Notes under the pieces: model-generated | What the model was told of the DNA's origin: nothing | The model's database searches: none | Seen by the model: only the letters and a program-made list of their open reading frames with translations | Position numbers and translations under genes: made by a program | In this document: positions 1-11,709 of the stretch, one piece after another | How positions within the stretch are numbered: position 1 is the stretch's first letter | Layout: every line of letters starts with the position of its first letter | From: Bisporella sp. PMI_857 | Taxonomy: Eukaryota; Ascomycota; Leotiomycetes; Helotiales; Helotiaceae | Assembly (NCBI GenBank): GCA_021307315.1 | Contig: JAJSPD010000079.1 | Location: forward strand, 124,001 to 188,000 | DNA length: 64,000 nucleotides | Direction: 5' to 3'

Positions 1-2123
1 TTGTAAAGGCACTCTTTCCCATTGCTTGAACTGACTGTGACTCCGATTTAGATACCGTTGAACCTCCATGCAAACCCACGAGTAGCATGGGAATTTGGAC
101 GGTCTGCTTTTTGGGTCAAGAACACCATTCCTGTAACTCCGCGGCCAGGTATTCAGTGAACCCACTTTGTATTTATGCGGTCTAAGTATCACAAGGTATT
201 CGCAACCTTGGAGGAAGAAGACTTCATCCCCTTCTTGTACGGTTTTAGTGAGCCGCATCGTGGCTTTCGGAGTTGAGTAATCATCTGTCGTATTATGATT
301 TGAAGTAGGGATCTCCGGCAAATTATCTTTGCCTTCGCCTATTGTCGCATTCCAGCCCTTCTCTTGGCCGGGTTTAGCAATATTAGTAATTCTCGCAATT
401 CTGGCTCCTTGTATTTCAAGAACACCATCAGAATACAGTTTTAGAGGACCTTCATATCCAGCATCGTCCTTAGACTGTATCCAATTGCCTTTTGGCTTCA
501 TCAAGCTCTCTGCCCATTCTCGTGTGATAGTTATTTCGGAGAACCCATCAGTCTGCTCTCTCTCTGATGTTTCCCAATTAGGTAGCCAGCTTGGAATGAC
601 TGAATCGTCAGTCTCCAAATTCAAGTTTAAAGCCCTAGAGCTCGAAATCACGGGTACAATATCGAAATGCTTGCTAGCTTTTATTGCCAAGACAACAGCG
701 AGCTGATATACTTGTGATGTTGTGAGGTTATAATCCGGTTGAATAATTTCATCCCTTAATGTTGGGGATGCAAGGCCTAATACACCAAAAACTTTGTCTT
801 TCGGATCGGTGGCAAGTCGTACTGAAAAAGAACCAAATAGCTCTCGAAGGCACAGCTGCTGAGAATTTCGAGACTGCCACCGAATATCAAGTCCCAAGGA
901 GTCTTGTCCGTTATGCAAAAGAGCTCTAAATCTATTGACCGAGGCCATGTTGCCAATATAGTTTCTCAACAATGAGAGATCCAGATCAAAACTGTGAGAA
1001 GAGTTTTCCAGTGCGGTATAAACAACTTCTCTGTTGGCACATGCGCTACACGCCTGATCCAATACTCGGAATGACAACGTATACGGCCCGGACATGAAGT
1101 AGAGAGTTTTTGGAAGAATCGTCTCTTGCGCTGTCCATACACGGGACCACCAAGGGACGTTACATATCGGCTCTAAACATTTCATAATAATTCGCAACTC
1201 TTGGGAGACCGCTAGATAGGATTCCATTGCCCAACCCGGCTGATTGAACTCTCGCAATATGTTAAAATGCTGAGAAGCCATTACGCGAAAAGTTCTGAAT
1301 GAATCTGTCAATGACAAATCCATCTCTGCAAATTTCCACTGTACAAATGGCCCCTGTAGCAGGGGGTGATCCTCCGGCAAATTTGGCCACACATTCCGCG
1401 CCTCATGGGTTAGCACGGCCAGATCGGTGTCGGTAATTGAGCGATCTTCGATGGCATCATACAAAGGCTCTTTGACATGTTAAAATTTATTCAGGTATTC
1501 GAAATTTTGAAGGCGTTGTTATATCATAAGTAGAGAAATGCTGTCATACCTGGCGGTCTCTTATCAGACTCCTTAGCACTAGAACCTAGCCATGCTACCG
1601 TCGCGCTAGAATTGCGATAAATATCAGCCATTTTTTTGACCTGCTGGTTCCGCTCTTGAATGTCCTTCTGGTTGATACAAATTGCGTCAATCCATATTAT
1701 TCTCTCTTGCCCCTGGAATCGGAGGGCGCGAAGCGCATCGATAAGGTTTTTGGTCCCTTCGAAATGTAGCCCATTCACTTTGATGGGGAGCGTGATCTGT
1801 GGATCTCCCCAGACATAGGATAGTGCCTGATACTGTGGTCTCTCGGGATCACTGAGAGATAACGTTATTAAGCTACACTCTATTTGATCATCCCAATTTG
1901 TTGCCGGATGAAGGCGCAAAACGCGAATTTCATCTTTATCCAGAGAGAGAGTAGGATTTCCATACATAGAACCCTCGAGATTAAATGGTTTCGTTGGAGG
2001 AGCAGGACAAGATAACTCGGTTTCCACAGAAGATTTTGAAGATGCAACGTGGGATTTCAACGAAGCAAGATAAGAAGCGACGTTCTTCTTCAGAGGAGTC
2101 ATGACGGAAGCCGAAGGACACAT
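1..2123 (-). CDS. HET-domain (heterokaryon incompatibility) protein, C-terminus cut by window edge
   Basis: The N-terminal exon runs from an ATG at 2123 (alternative ATG at 2102) to 1550 and holds the HET core: QALSYVWGD, then IIWIDAICINQ, then AWLGSS. A GT..AG intron (1549-1470) leads to a second exon starting at 1469 that stays open to position 1. That exon contains the later HET-family blocks WWSRVWTAQE and DPKDKVFGVLGLA, and a downstream GDEVFFLQGCEYLVILRP block typical of the C-terminal part of these large proteins. HET proteins act in the cytoplasm in non-self recognition and can trigger cell death when mismatched partners fuse. No stop is seen before the edge, so the end lies outside the window. 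The family call is seen in the motifs; a role in incompatibility here is inferred. Confidence 0.9.
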
Positions 2124-2977
2124 GTGTTGTCGATGACCGCAACGCAATGCTTGCCAAAGGAGTCAAACCACCTAGCGTGCCCCTCTCATGCAATACGTGA
2201 GATGGCGCTATTGGTGCCAGGAATCGGCTTACGTAAGTAGGTCACGGGCCATGAAAGGGGGTGATTTCAATGAGTTCAAAAGAGTTTTCAGGAGAAACAT
2301 ATCATTCTAATCTCGATCATTGATTCATTGAACATAATATGAATCTGCACAGCACAATGCAATATATTTCTTAAGCATCCATTGACTCCAACACATCTCA
2401 CACCTTATTTTCCATTGGCGCTATCACTCATTGTAGAATAAATATACTCTGACTTCAATGCTTTCTCAGAAGATCGACTCAGCTGGAGGGTTTTCGTATA
2501 GGAATGAAGCATGCGGGCAAATTTGACCAGTTAGTAATTCGGATTCTGACAGTGAGGGGCTGTCAAAACATACACTGCGCGATATCTGGGACCTCCAGCG
2601 CGGGTAAATCCCAACACTTCACTATCTAAGCTTCATTCGATTTTTGCGCATCTATAGAATACCAACGATGGTGTGGGTCTGTATAGATATGATATATCTC
2701 CCCCAAGTAGTTCCGGAAAGATGATGTCCGTTGGTACTTGATCAGAATATTTGGCACTGCGATAGTCGCAGATAGCTAGTGGCGCGTCGAAAATCGGGCC
2801 ACGCAACGGACGCCAAACGCTGCGGTAGTATGCAGCTGCCTTAACAGATCAAGGATGTATCCTACTTCACAATTTGAATCTGTTTGCCTTTGTATTTTCT
2901 CGGCTTCCATCGGATGAAAGTGTCTCAATCGCTGAAGACCAGATCTTGCTGTCTGATCTACTCGCAGTGGAAGTGAA
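2124..2977. other. Intergenic, no gene seen
   Basis: This stretch upstream of the left HET gene is broken by stops in all frames apart from short overlapping ORFs. It should include the HET promoter, but I see no clear motif. Confidence 0.5.
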
Positions 2978-3600
2978 TCATATGATCAACACTGTCTGAA
3001 CCGTGATCACCTGCCTGCATGGACAACTGCGAAAGGTTGGACATTCCCTGGAGTTCCTCTTGAATTCTTTGGCAACTAACATCACGCTTCCGAACTTAGC
3101 CATTCCAAAGTCAGTATTGAACTCTTGCATGAGAATTTGCTCGCTGACTTGGCAATCGAAAGGTAAAACAAACTCCACACCGGTCTCTCGTTTCGGAAAC
3201 TCCTGTATTTCGGCATAGTAAGTTTCGTTATGGCAGTGCCGTCACCAAAATCGTCGTATGAAAGACCCGTCTCCAATTTGCCAATTGCGAAACCAGAATC
3301 GCCGAGGGAGAAGAGAGACTCTTACCCTCGAATGTCAGTGACGGCGACTCGATGGCGAGCGTAACAGGCGTTAGTCTGCTTTAACGCAGGCATCCAGTCC
3401 ACTGGGACATTCTTGGAATACGGCTTTTCAACCTGGAAAAGAGCCTCTTTACGAATATAGGAAATTATCGCAATCTGCTCTTTTGGGTTGAACTTGTATA
3501 TATCTGCAACTCTATCTCGTTTCGTAAACAACTTGCGTGGTGATGACTTGAATGTATGATTAGGCTCTTGTTTAATCTGTGCCATCTGGCCGGCATTCAT
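2978..3600 (-). CDS. Possible unrecognised gene or gene remnant
   Basis: Three adjacent minus-strand open segments have protein-like composition. One runs from an ATG at 3600 to 3322 and includes YIRKEALFQVEKPYSKNVP. The next covers about 3276-3185 and includes LETGLSYDDFGDG. The last covers about 3215-2978 and includes ETGVEFVLPFDCQVSEQ. They lie in two different frames, and I could not find introns that join all of them in phase, so this may be a decayed gene. I do not recognise the family. Both neighbours, the HET gene and the amidase, point away from it. Confidence 0.2.
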
Positions 3601-3736
3601 GCTAGTTTTCAATGATATCAAAAGCAAATGAACAAGTGCAAATGGTTGTAGGATTGAGGCACCAGATTGAGAGCATATGCTGACGAGCTCTCTCTGAAGC
3701 CAACCTCCACTTCACTTGCTTTTCAACGGAGGCAAG

Positions 3737-3797
3737 TGTGGGTGTACAATTGTGGATGTACAACTATAGATACACAACTGTGGGTGCACAACTGTGA
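3737..3797. repeat. Short minisatellite, about 15-bp unit
   Basis: About four imperfect tandem copies of a unit like GTGTACAACTGTGG are visible. They lie in otherwise gene-free DNA (3601-4318) between the possible remnant and the amidase. Confidence 0.6.
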
Positions 3798-4318
3798 AGA
3801 CGGGGGATGTCGGTCTCGCCCCACTAACCCACGTCATGGGTCCGCAGCAGGCTCGCAGTAACAAGGAAAGGACGAGAACATTAATTAGCCTTCTTGAATA
3901 CATTTAACATAACATGATCAAACATATTAGCCTCTTGTAGCTTTAAGAAGGGTGAAGAAGAATTTTGTTCGTCTCCCAAATGTGTAAGTAGGTACTGTGG
4001 AGAATCATGGTTGGCGTCCTCAAGCGGCTGCGGCCCGAGTTTGTTTGGTGCTGGTTGAATCTTCACGAGTCAAATTGAAGAATTAACGCCACCCATTTCT
4101 ACTCTCGTCTTCATTTGCGAATAAGGCGTGGGGTATTTGGATATATTCAGCAAGAGATGGTTTTGTTCACACGTGATTGATACCTTAGGTAGCCATCCTG
4201 ACACTGGCCCGGACCGAGCACCTGCTGAGTGTTCTGCTTGCGTACACAGTAACGAACTTCACCACCTGAGTTTCAACCTGCAACCCTCATCCTCTGGTCT
4301 GCTCCCACTTTGGTCACG

Positions 4319-6507
4319 ATGAATTTCTTCTCCCTCTTGAGCTCCCTACTCATTACAGCCATCTCCACAGCACAAGCTATTCTAATATCTAGAACTCTGC
4401 GCCTCAGGAATGTCGCGTACTACGTGCACCAAACTGCTGAGGTAAGCTAAGGAGCGCACCCTTCAATTCCCCCTGAAACTCACAATAGCTCTCACACAAG
4501 TCCCCTGGTATTGTCGATGCTTTGGGTATTGAGACGCCGTGTACTGTCTTCACCTTTGAGCCCACACAATTCACACTCGATTCCCTTCGCCAAACAATCG
4601 ATCGCTTCGAACGCTCTGATGATGTCTGGTCCAAGGAATTTCTGTCGTGTGTCGTGTTTCAATCCCTCGCCGGTTTGAACTTGCCTACCCTAGACGTCAA
4701 AATTCAAGAGTCCCTTAATCAATTTGGAGCTCACAAGTATATCCTCAGGCAGATTGATAATCAACGTTCTGAGATTCCTGAAGGCCCATACTTCTTGAGT
4801 GCTGGAAAGCTTCACCAGGTCTACCGACTGTATCCTGATACAGCTGGAGCGTTTATAGTTTCTACAGTTTCGACTGGGGATCCTTTTCAGTTAGTAGATT
4901 GTTTACGCCGAGTCATCTGTTAACATGCTTCAAATTCTCACCCTTCTGATAGATATAAGTCCTTGGATGCCGCTGCCTATGGCGAAACCTATCCATCTGC
5001 TTTGACGGTTGGTGTGCCCTCGAGGTTGTACTTCAGGAAGACAGCCCAGAAGCCCTATGCTGGATTACGCATTGCCATAAAGGATATTATCGACTTGAAT
5101 GGGCTCCGTACTGGCGCCTCCTCTCGTGCCTACACTCAGCTTTATGGACCAAGGGAACAGAACGCCCCAGTGGTTCAGAGTCTCTTGGAGCAGGGCTTCA
5201 TTGTTGTAGGGAAGCTGAAGACAACGCAGTTTGCTGATTCGGAATGGCCAACTTGTGATTACGTTGATTACCACGGACCATTCAACCCACGTGGCGATGG
5301 CTACCAGACAACAAGCGGGAGCAGCTCTGGTCCTGCCTCAGCAATCGCCACGTATCCATGGCTGGATTTCTCTCTAGGCACAGACAGTATGTCTTCTACT
5401 AGTCTCATAAGATATTATGCTGATGCACGTAACAGCTTTGGGAAGCATTCGAAGTCCTGCCAGCGCCCAAGGAATAGTTGGCATGAGGTCCTCACTTGGC
5501 GCTGCAAATTTCGACGGAATAATTCCATACTCGCCGTGAGTTTTTTACTGTCATCAAGACTCATCATTGACATCTCGTAGAAAGTTTGATACCGTTGGCG
5601 GGTTCGCCCGAAATGTAGAGTTGTTCGCCGAGTTAGCAACGGCCCTTTACGGCTCTTCTCGTAATTTAGTATGCATAAAGGTAGCAAATTCCCAAGATGA
5701 TTCGTGAGCCTATTCCGTTCATTGGCTAATCGCTTCTTACAGAAACCCACGAAACTCGTGTACCCTGTGGATATATGGCCTGTACCCCATGCAGAGTCAC
5801 AAACCGTCTTTGATAGCTTCGTCAAAGACCTAGAGACATATCTGGGCGTGAAAAAGACAGAAATTTCCCTGGAAGAACTATGGCAGGAAACGAAACCTGT
5901 TGAGTCCCCATTACCCTTGAAAGACTATTTCAATGATGTTTTTGAATGGGTAGCAAATATTGACCAGTGGCACGGTTTTTTCAAAGATTTTGTTAGTGAG
6001 TACAGATCTAGGTTCGGACACACACCTGTTCTTAACCCCCAGCTTCAGTTTAAAAGGTATGCGGAGCCGCTATCAATAATCCTGATATCCCAGACTGAAC
6101 CTCGGTGTAGGGATTGGCTTCCGTCGCAAACGGAGGATAAGCGGGAGAATGGCATTGCACTGATGGAAACGTACCGAGCCTGGTTCGAAAAGAACTTGAT
6201 ACCCGTTGCTAATGAAGACGGCTGTTCTGAAGCACTTCTTGTTCTTCCCTGGAGTAACGGCGAGCCAGACTATCGAGACAGATACCGTACCTCAGCACAG
6301 AAATTCACAGGCACCGGCTTTTTCTTCTACAATGTTGGTCCCTATGCGGGTGTTCCTGAAATCATTGTGCCAGGTTCGCTTCCCCCTCGAGATCAAAGTT
6401 GCTTTGTTTCTGATACTGAAATAGCGGGGCAAACTTCTTACGAATCAAGACTTACACAACAGCAAGAATGGCTGCCGTCAGCGTCTGGAAGTCGTTTTGC
6501 GTCGTGA
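4319..6507 (+). CDS. Amidase-signature hydrolase with Arp1-type N-terminal domain
   Basis: Six exons fit in phase: 4319-4441, 4489-4889, 4953-5386, 5436-5535, 5581-5668 and 5743-6507, giving 636 aa. The first 20 residues form a hydrophobic signal peptide ending STAQA. An N-terminal domain of about 150 residues, of the type seen in fungal scytalone-dehydratase-like Arp1 amidases, precedes the amidase core. The Ser-cisSer-Lys triad is visible: Lys about 218 in IAIKDIID, cis-Ser about 299 in TSGSSSGP, and nucleophile Ser about 323 in TLGSIRSPA, which is joined across the third intron. The family hydrolyses amide bonds; the substrate here is unknown. The C-terminus ends soon after GQTSYESRL, where relatives usually continue for about 30-40 residues, so the 3' end may be frameshifted. 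Confidence 0.85.
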
Positions 6508-7676
6508 AGTTAGGGTCGTTTAGCTGCTGTCTGTAGAAAGGAACCCTAGTTAACTGCCGAAAAACAAAGCGAAAATAAAGTCGAAAACTTTCAAAACGCT
6601 CAGATTATTTTCAAAGTTAGAATTCTAGTACAAATTGACTTGAAATCACGATAGTAGTATTCAATTTTTGATTAAGTAATGTCGCGCGGTTGAGTGAGGT
6701 GAGCGGTTTGGTAGGTAACTTTTTTAGCGAATATCCTCTGCCTTGTTGCCTGAGAGCCCCGCCACTTGAGCCACCATGATTTTCAAGATAGACTTTAACT
6801 TCTGCAAATTATAAATATTTCCACCAGCTAACAAGAGCTGTGGGGCCCGATTTAGAAGACGAACCCGAGGGAAATAGAAACTTTATTTGTAATGCCCCAA
6901 TTAGTCAACAATCTAGATGACTAATAGACATCAAAGTATCCTGGATCATGCTGCAATTCTATGGGCTCGGGGAAATCCAGGGGAACTTCGAGGTAAAATC
7001 ATGATTACTCATCTTTTAAAGTCCCTACCAGCCGTATTCACGGCTTCTTTTTTATTTGTTTTAATGGCTCTATAGCTCAAAATTAGCAAATAAAGGGTAA
7101 TAAGATGATTTGACATGATTTGCCACTAAAATAAAGCATACAAGACTGTTGACATGGTATGGGATAAAGTCCTCTCGACCAATGTTGCCGTCTTCGGTAC
7201 ATTGAACCCCGCAACAAAGTGTGCTACTTTCGAACCCGGGCACAAGATCGCGTCCGGAACTGCTGACCAGACGCTGCCTGCGTCCCAATGCGATAATTTC
7301 CCATAAGGAATGTACTTGTACATTGATGATAGGAAGCAGCCACCTTATCACGAAATGTATCATGTGACTACAAACCCAAATTATTTGGATCCAGGAGGAA
7401 TCAAAGTGATCCACGATTACCAAGGCTGTAAGCATGTAGCCTTTCCTTAGATAAGAGTTGTGCGTTTAACTCAAATAGTATTCCCAATACTTGTTATCAG
7501 GTCTTATAATACATTGCGATCCGTGATTACCCCACTTCAACCTAATTAAGCTCTCTATTATAATTTTTCTATTAGGGACCGCCTTAGCCGTAAAGCTCTG
7601 CTTATTGCGACTTCCTCGCGGCATTTATCTTCGTTATGATAGTCGGAAGGTTCATTATGCTAGGGAGAAGCAAGTC
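6508..7676. other. Intergenic between convergent genes, no gene seen
   Basis: Only short ORFs without recognisable motifs occur here. The amidase and the SDR converge on this stretch, so it holds their 3' ends. Confidence 0.5.
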
Positions 7677-8580
7677 CTATACCATGTCAGTTAACAAGGC
7701 TTTGGTCGTAATACGAGGGACCCTAACCCAAATCGTTGACCAACCAAATACTGAAGCAAACCAAATTGTGAAAGCGGAGCCCCCAACCCATTGGTGTTTT
7801 TTAGGATTCGATTTTAAAGCGTTGGTAACAACTGCCTCGGCATATACGCTAACATCCATGCCATTTTTTTCTAACTCCGTCCCGGCCATTACAGGCTCAA
7901 TGTCATCTTTTGCGGCGTGGTAGAGTGATGTTTCTGGTAGACGAGGGGCACTTGCTAAATTGGCGAAGAAATTTGTCTTGACTACACCTGTAACAACAAG
8001 GATGACTTTGACGCTCCATGGAGAGAATTCAATTCTCATCTGGTCGGTAAGGAGGTTGGCTGCAGCCTTACTGGCATTGTAAAACCCTTGCCATGGTGCA
8101 GGGAAATGCCCTACGATGGAACCAATGTTGATGATCGTCCCTTTCGATTCAATGAGGAAGGGGGCAAACGCCTGAGTTACTGCCACGAGAGCAAAAATAT
8201 TTGTATCAAACATCCTCCTGGCTGCCGATATATCCGCGTCTAATAAAGGAGCGCTGTATCCTGTAATATGGTTAATCTGAAGATCTATGTCAATAAACAT
8301 GATAACGTTATAGATGCGTACCTCCGCCAGAGTTATTCACTAAAATATCTAATGATCCACCGGTCGCTACCCTAACACTCTCAACTGCCTGCTTGATTGA
8401 GGCATCATCCAAGACGTCTAGTTGCAAGACATCGAGACCTATTTCCTTAAGGTGTTGCACTTTGGCCAAATTCCGAGCTGTTGCAAAGACTCGGAAGCCT
8501 CTTTTGTGGAATGCTTTAGCCAAAGCATCTCCAATTCCCCCTTCACTTGAGCCAGTAATTAGTACTGTTTTTGGAACCAT
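7677..8580 (-). CDS. AYR1-like short-chain dehydrogenase (1-acyl-DHAP reductase family)
   Basis: Exon 1 (8580-8322) begins MVPKTVLITGSSEGGIG, an NADP-binding Rossmann loop of the TGxxxGIG type, and ends in NNSGGG. The intron is 8321-8261, and exon 2 (8260-7677) continues in phase with YSAPLLD; the product is 280 aa. The catalytic Ser lies in NIGSIVG and the Tyr/Lys pair in YNASKAAAN. The SEGGIGDALAKAF start and overall length match the fungal AYR1-like group. In yeast the enzyme reduces 1-acyldihydroxyacetone phosphate at ER and lipid droplets; many filamentous-fungal paralogues act on other carbonyls, so the substrate is uncertain. The reading frame looks intact. An upstream promoter would lie beyond 8580. 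Confidence 0.88.
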
Positions 8581-10589
8581 CGTTGACAGCGAGATGAGAG
8601 ATCCGGCAGAAGTTCACAATTTGTGGTTCTGGGCGCGTAGACAGTGGAGGGTAATGATAATATGGGCTCTATACTTCAGTGGACACAGCGGGATTTATCA
8701 GACTTTATAAAACTGAAGATGATCTCTAATCATTCCGTTGTCTCGAACTTTTGAGTCTTCGTGACGTCATTTTCCACATGCGGCCTAATTTTTCCCCATG
8801 CCGTCTGATAGCTTTATCCAATAAACGTCAACTCCGAGATTCTAAGACAAAGCTTATTTTTATACTTTTCTTGATTATTAATCTGCCCGATCTAGCCGAG
8901 ATGACCCCTATGATTTATTATTGTAATTACAAATGAAGCTGTGTTACGCGTTTCGATCCATGATCCGTCTAAATAGTAGGTGCTATATTCGTCACAAATT
9001 AATTCTGGCAAACTGCGCACTGGTCTGGCAACAAAACTGGTGAATTCCGCCTCGTCAATTCTTTTCGGGGGTAATCTACACCCAATTCAATGTCTCATTA
9101 AGATCCACGCTTTGCATCAGACTTGCATTCAACGTCCACCTATTTGCTTAATATCTACGATTTTCCTTTAGAACACTAAGAACTGTCAAATCCAGTCGTC
9201 GCTCAGTTCACCAATTCGCACCTCATACGAGTGCAGCAGCTTCCATGCCACAATCCTCACTGGCAAACGAACTCTCACCAAGAATTTCCGCCATTAATCC
9301 GTACTCGGGATTTCTAAGCCTCGCTTCCTGAGTAAAGTTGCTCTCAGAGAGAAAACATATTCTAGAATCCTAACGCTTGCGCATTCTTCTTCATTCATCC
9401 ATAACCGTGGTATGAGAAATGCTCCTTATCTCTATCACCTAGCATCCGCCTATGAATCGCGTCGGCGGGGTTAGATTCCTCGACGAATTGCTCAACCGAG
9501 GGGAGTCTGCCGATTATTTTCGGCCAGAATTGAGCATCGTTCATGAGATAGAGTGTTGCCTTGGCCCGTCAGCTGACGAACTGGCGCGGTAGCGGGAATT
9601 CTTTAGGATGTGGGCAGGGAGCCATTGATTTGAAGATAGAACGGAATAGGCAATGTGTAATATTGCCGCAAGTTGCGGTGGAAACTTAAACTACGAAGGT
9701 GTTGACTTGCAAAGCTGAAGAGTCTCAATGGCCCAGTTTGGTAGGCTGTGATTCGCTGACACGATGACTTTACGTTTTAACGATGTACAATAGACTGCAC
9801 TATTGTGATATCTTGATAGATACTTAGGCTGGCTCCCACATAGGATTTACAGAGCGCAATCCCCCGCACAACTTGATAACTGACCGCTCCTTTTTAAAGT
9901 TAAAAGAAGTACAAAATACCTTGGTTCTACTTATTGACATTTTTATCCCGTGATGTATTCCGCCCCTTTGTTGCGTAGGCCTGGCTTCAAATTGTGCTAG
10001 GACCTTCTGAAGCTCAAAAAGAAAGAGATTACAACTATCACGGGGAAGTTTGCAAGTTCTGATTTCTATACCTGCTGAACAATTAAAACCTCCTCGTTTT
10101 AGATATAGGGCAAGTATTCGTAGAAAGTTAAACTGCATTGCCAACAGCAGATACGTTTCTAAATAACAAAGTATCATAGGCTTAAGTTGATCCACTCAAG
10201 TCTTCATCTTCTGTACTGGTGGGAGGGAGTACATCCTTTAGTGAAACAGCACCTTGTGTCATAGCCGCAGACCCAGGTAATAATCCAGGATTCAAACGGT
10301 CAGGATAAATCGCAAGCATCTTCATGCGCAGTGACTCTACGTCGCCGGTCTCTCCATGCAAGCGTTCAAATATTCCATATATTGTCGAGTCTTCTGCAGA
10401 CACCCAGGCTCATCACTCTGCTCTGGATCCCTGTGGCCCCCTACGGCCAGCATATTCGGCCGTCGTCTCGTAAGCAAGCATTGGTCTGGCTCGCACGTTA
10501 TCCTTGATCTCCTTATAGTCGCGATTATCGATTAGTGATTCGTGGTGAGCTTCGGTCAAACCCCACTTGACCAATACCGCCATTGACAA
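8581..10589. other. Gene-poor stretch
   Basis: No gene is supportable. A 73-codon minus-strand ORF at 10182-10403 has ordinary protein-like composition but no recognisable family, no partner exon and no convincing start context. Confidence 0.45.
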
Positions 10590-10842
10590 CACTTTCGCGG
10601 TGGCTGCAAGCTTGTAGCTGCTGTAGTTGCAAGCCTGTAGCTGGCTTTTTGGTTATTCCGTTTGCAGCCTTGAAAGTACTGCAGCTGAAGCCTGTGACAG
10701 TCTAGGTCATACGCCTCTATAGTGACTGCAAGCTTGTTACTGTTGTAGCTGCAAGCCTGTGGCTAGCCATAAGCTGGTTACGCTGTTTGCAGCCCTGAAA
10801 GTGCTACGGCTGAAACCTCAATCTTTTCCGTAAGGACTTTTA
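10590..10842. repeat. Tandemly duplicated dispersed repeat
   Basis: Two diverged copies of a roughly 120-bp unit built on GCAAGCTTGT, GTTGCAAGCCTGT and TTTGCAGCC blocks lie head to tail. The right part, ending TTCCGTAAGGAC, matches the reverse complement of 28203-28385. It is therefore a dispersed repeat, probably derived from a transposon. Confidence 0.7.
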
Positions 10843-10928
10843 TTCCATATCCGGGGTCTTGAACTGGTTTGCCAGATCCTGGCTGTTACATAGCTAAATA
10901 TGCAAATATAAAAATAAAAATAAAAATG

Positions 10929-11123
10929 TACAGTCCGACCTGGATATTTCGGAACTCTCGGTTCCATGCCTATACTCCGATATACAGAGGTTTCCGATGT
11001 AAGGAGGTTCGTTACAGCCACTTAATGCCTGGCAGATCCAGAGGTTTATTCCGATATGTAGAGGTTTCCGATATGTAGAGGTTTCCGATATAAGGAATTC
11101 CGAAATATCCAGGTCGGACTGTA
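10929..11123. mobile_element. MITE with terminal inverted repeats and TA ends (Tc1/mariner-pogo type)
   Basis: The 195-bp element has inverted termini of about 26 bp, starting TACAGTCCGACCTGG and ending CCAGGTCGGACTGTA, with TA at both ends as expected for a TA target duplication. The interior has repeats of TTCCGATAT and AGAGGTTTCCGATATG. A related element with the same architecture lies at 53824-54000. It has no coding capacity and so would need a transposase from elsewhere. Confidence 0.85.
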
Positions 11124-11709
11124 TCTATGAAATCAGTTTAACTGTAGATTATTTGTCTTTTAAGCGTATATACAATTAACAATATCCCTTCGCTACGTGG
11201 GGTCATTATTTACCTATTAGTTGTTCCTTTCGCTATTGAATACTCTCTATAATATTTTCCTATTAAAGACTAGTGTTCCGCATGCTTGACCCGGCTGGCG
11301 ATTCTCTCAAGCTCTACCTTTTTCTTTAGTTTAGAATCCTTGTAATAGAGCCTCCCTACTAGCTTTAATAACTCCAGGATTTGGATTCGTGACACATGTC
11401 TTAGTTTTTAGTGTATTAAGGATGCTAAGGCACTAATGGTCCATGTTTTTATTGTACCTTTTTTGTGGACAACATCAAAAAGCAGCGCCTTAAAGCGAGG
11501 ACGCCTTGCCTGAGCAGGCGGCGCTAAGCTTAACTCAGCGTGAGCTACGCGTGAATGGGCGGCGCTAAACTCACCTGAGCCTCTGCGCGCCCCACTAACC
11601 AGCCCACACAATTGCATGTCAAACTTTCATGTCACAGTACAGTTACTTGCAGCACAGAAGCAATACAGCCTCTGAATCTGATCCGGTTAATTGCTAGACT
11701 GTCACTGTT
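11124..11709. other. Intergenic upstream of HET gene
   Basis: No gene is seen. A GC-rich patch at about 11485-11600 contains two copies of GGCGGCGCTAA. The HET promoter should lie here, but no clear element is recognised. Confidence 0.4.

Noticed and set aside
9824..10403. Two minus-strand ORFs near 10 kb
   Set aside because: The longer one starts without ATG support and looks random; the shorter one has protein-like composition but no identifiable family or splice partner.
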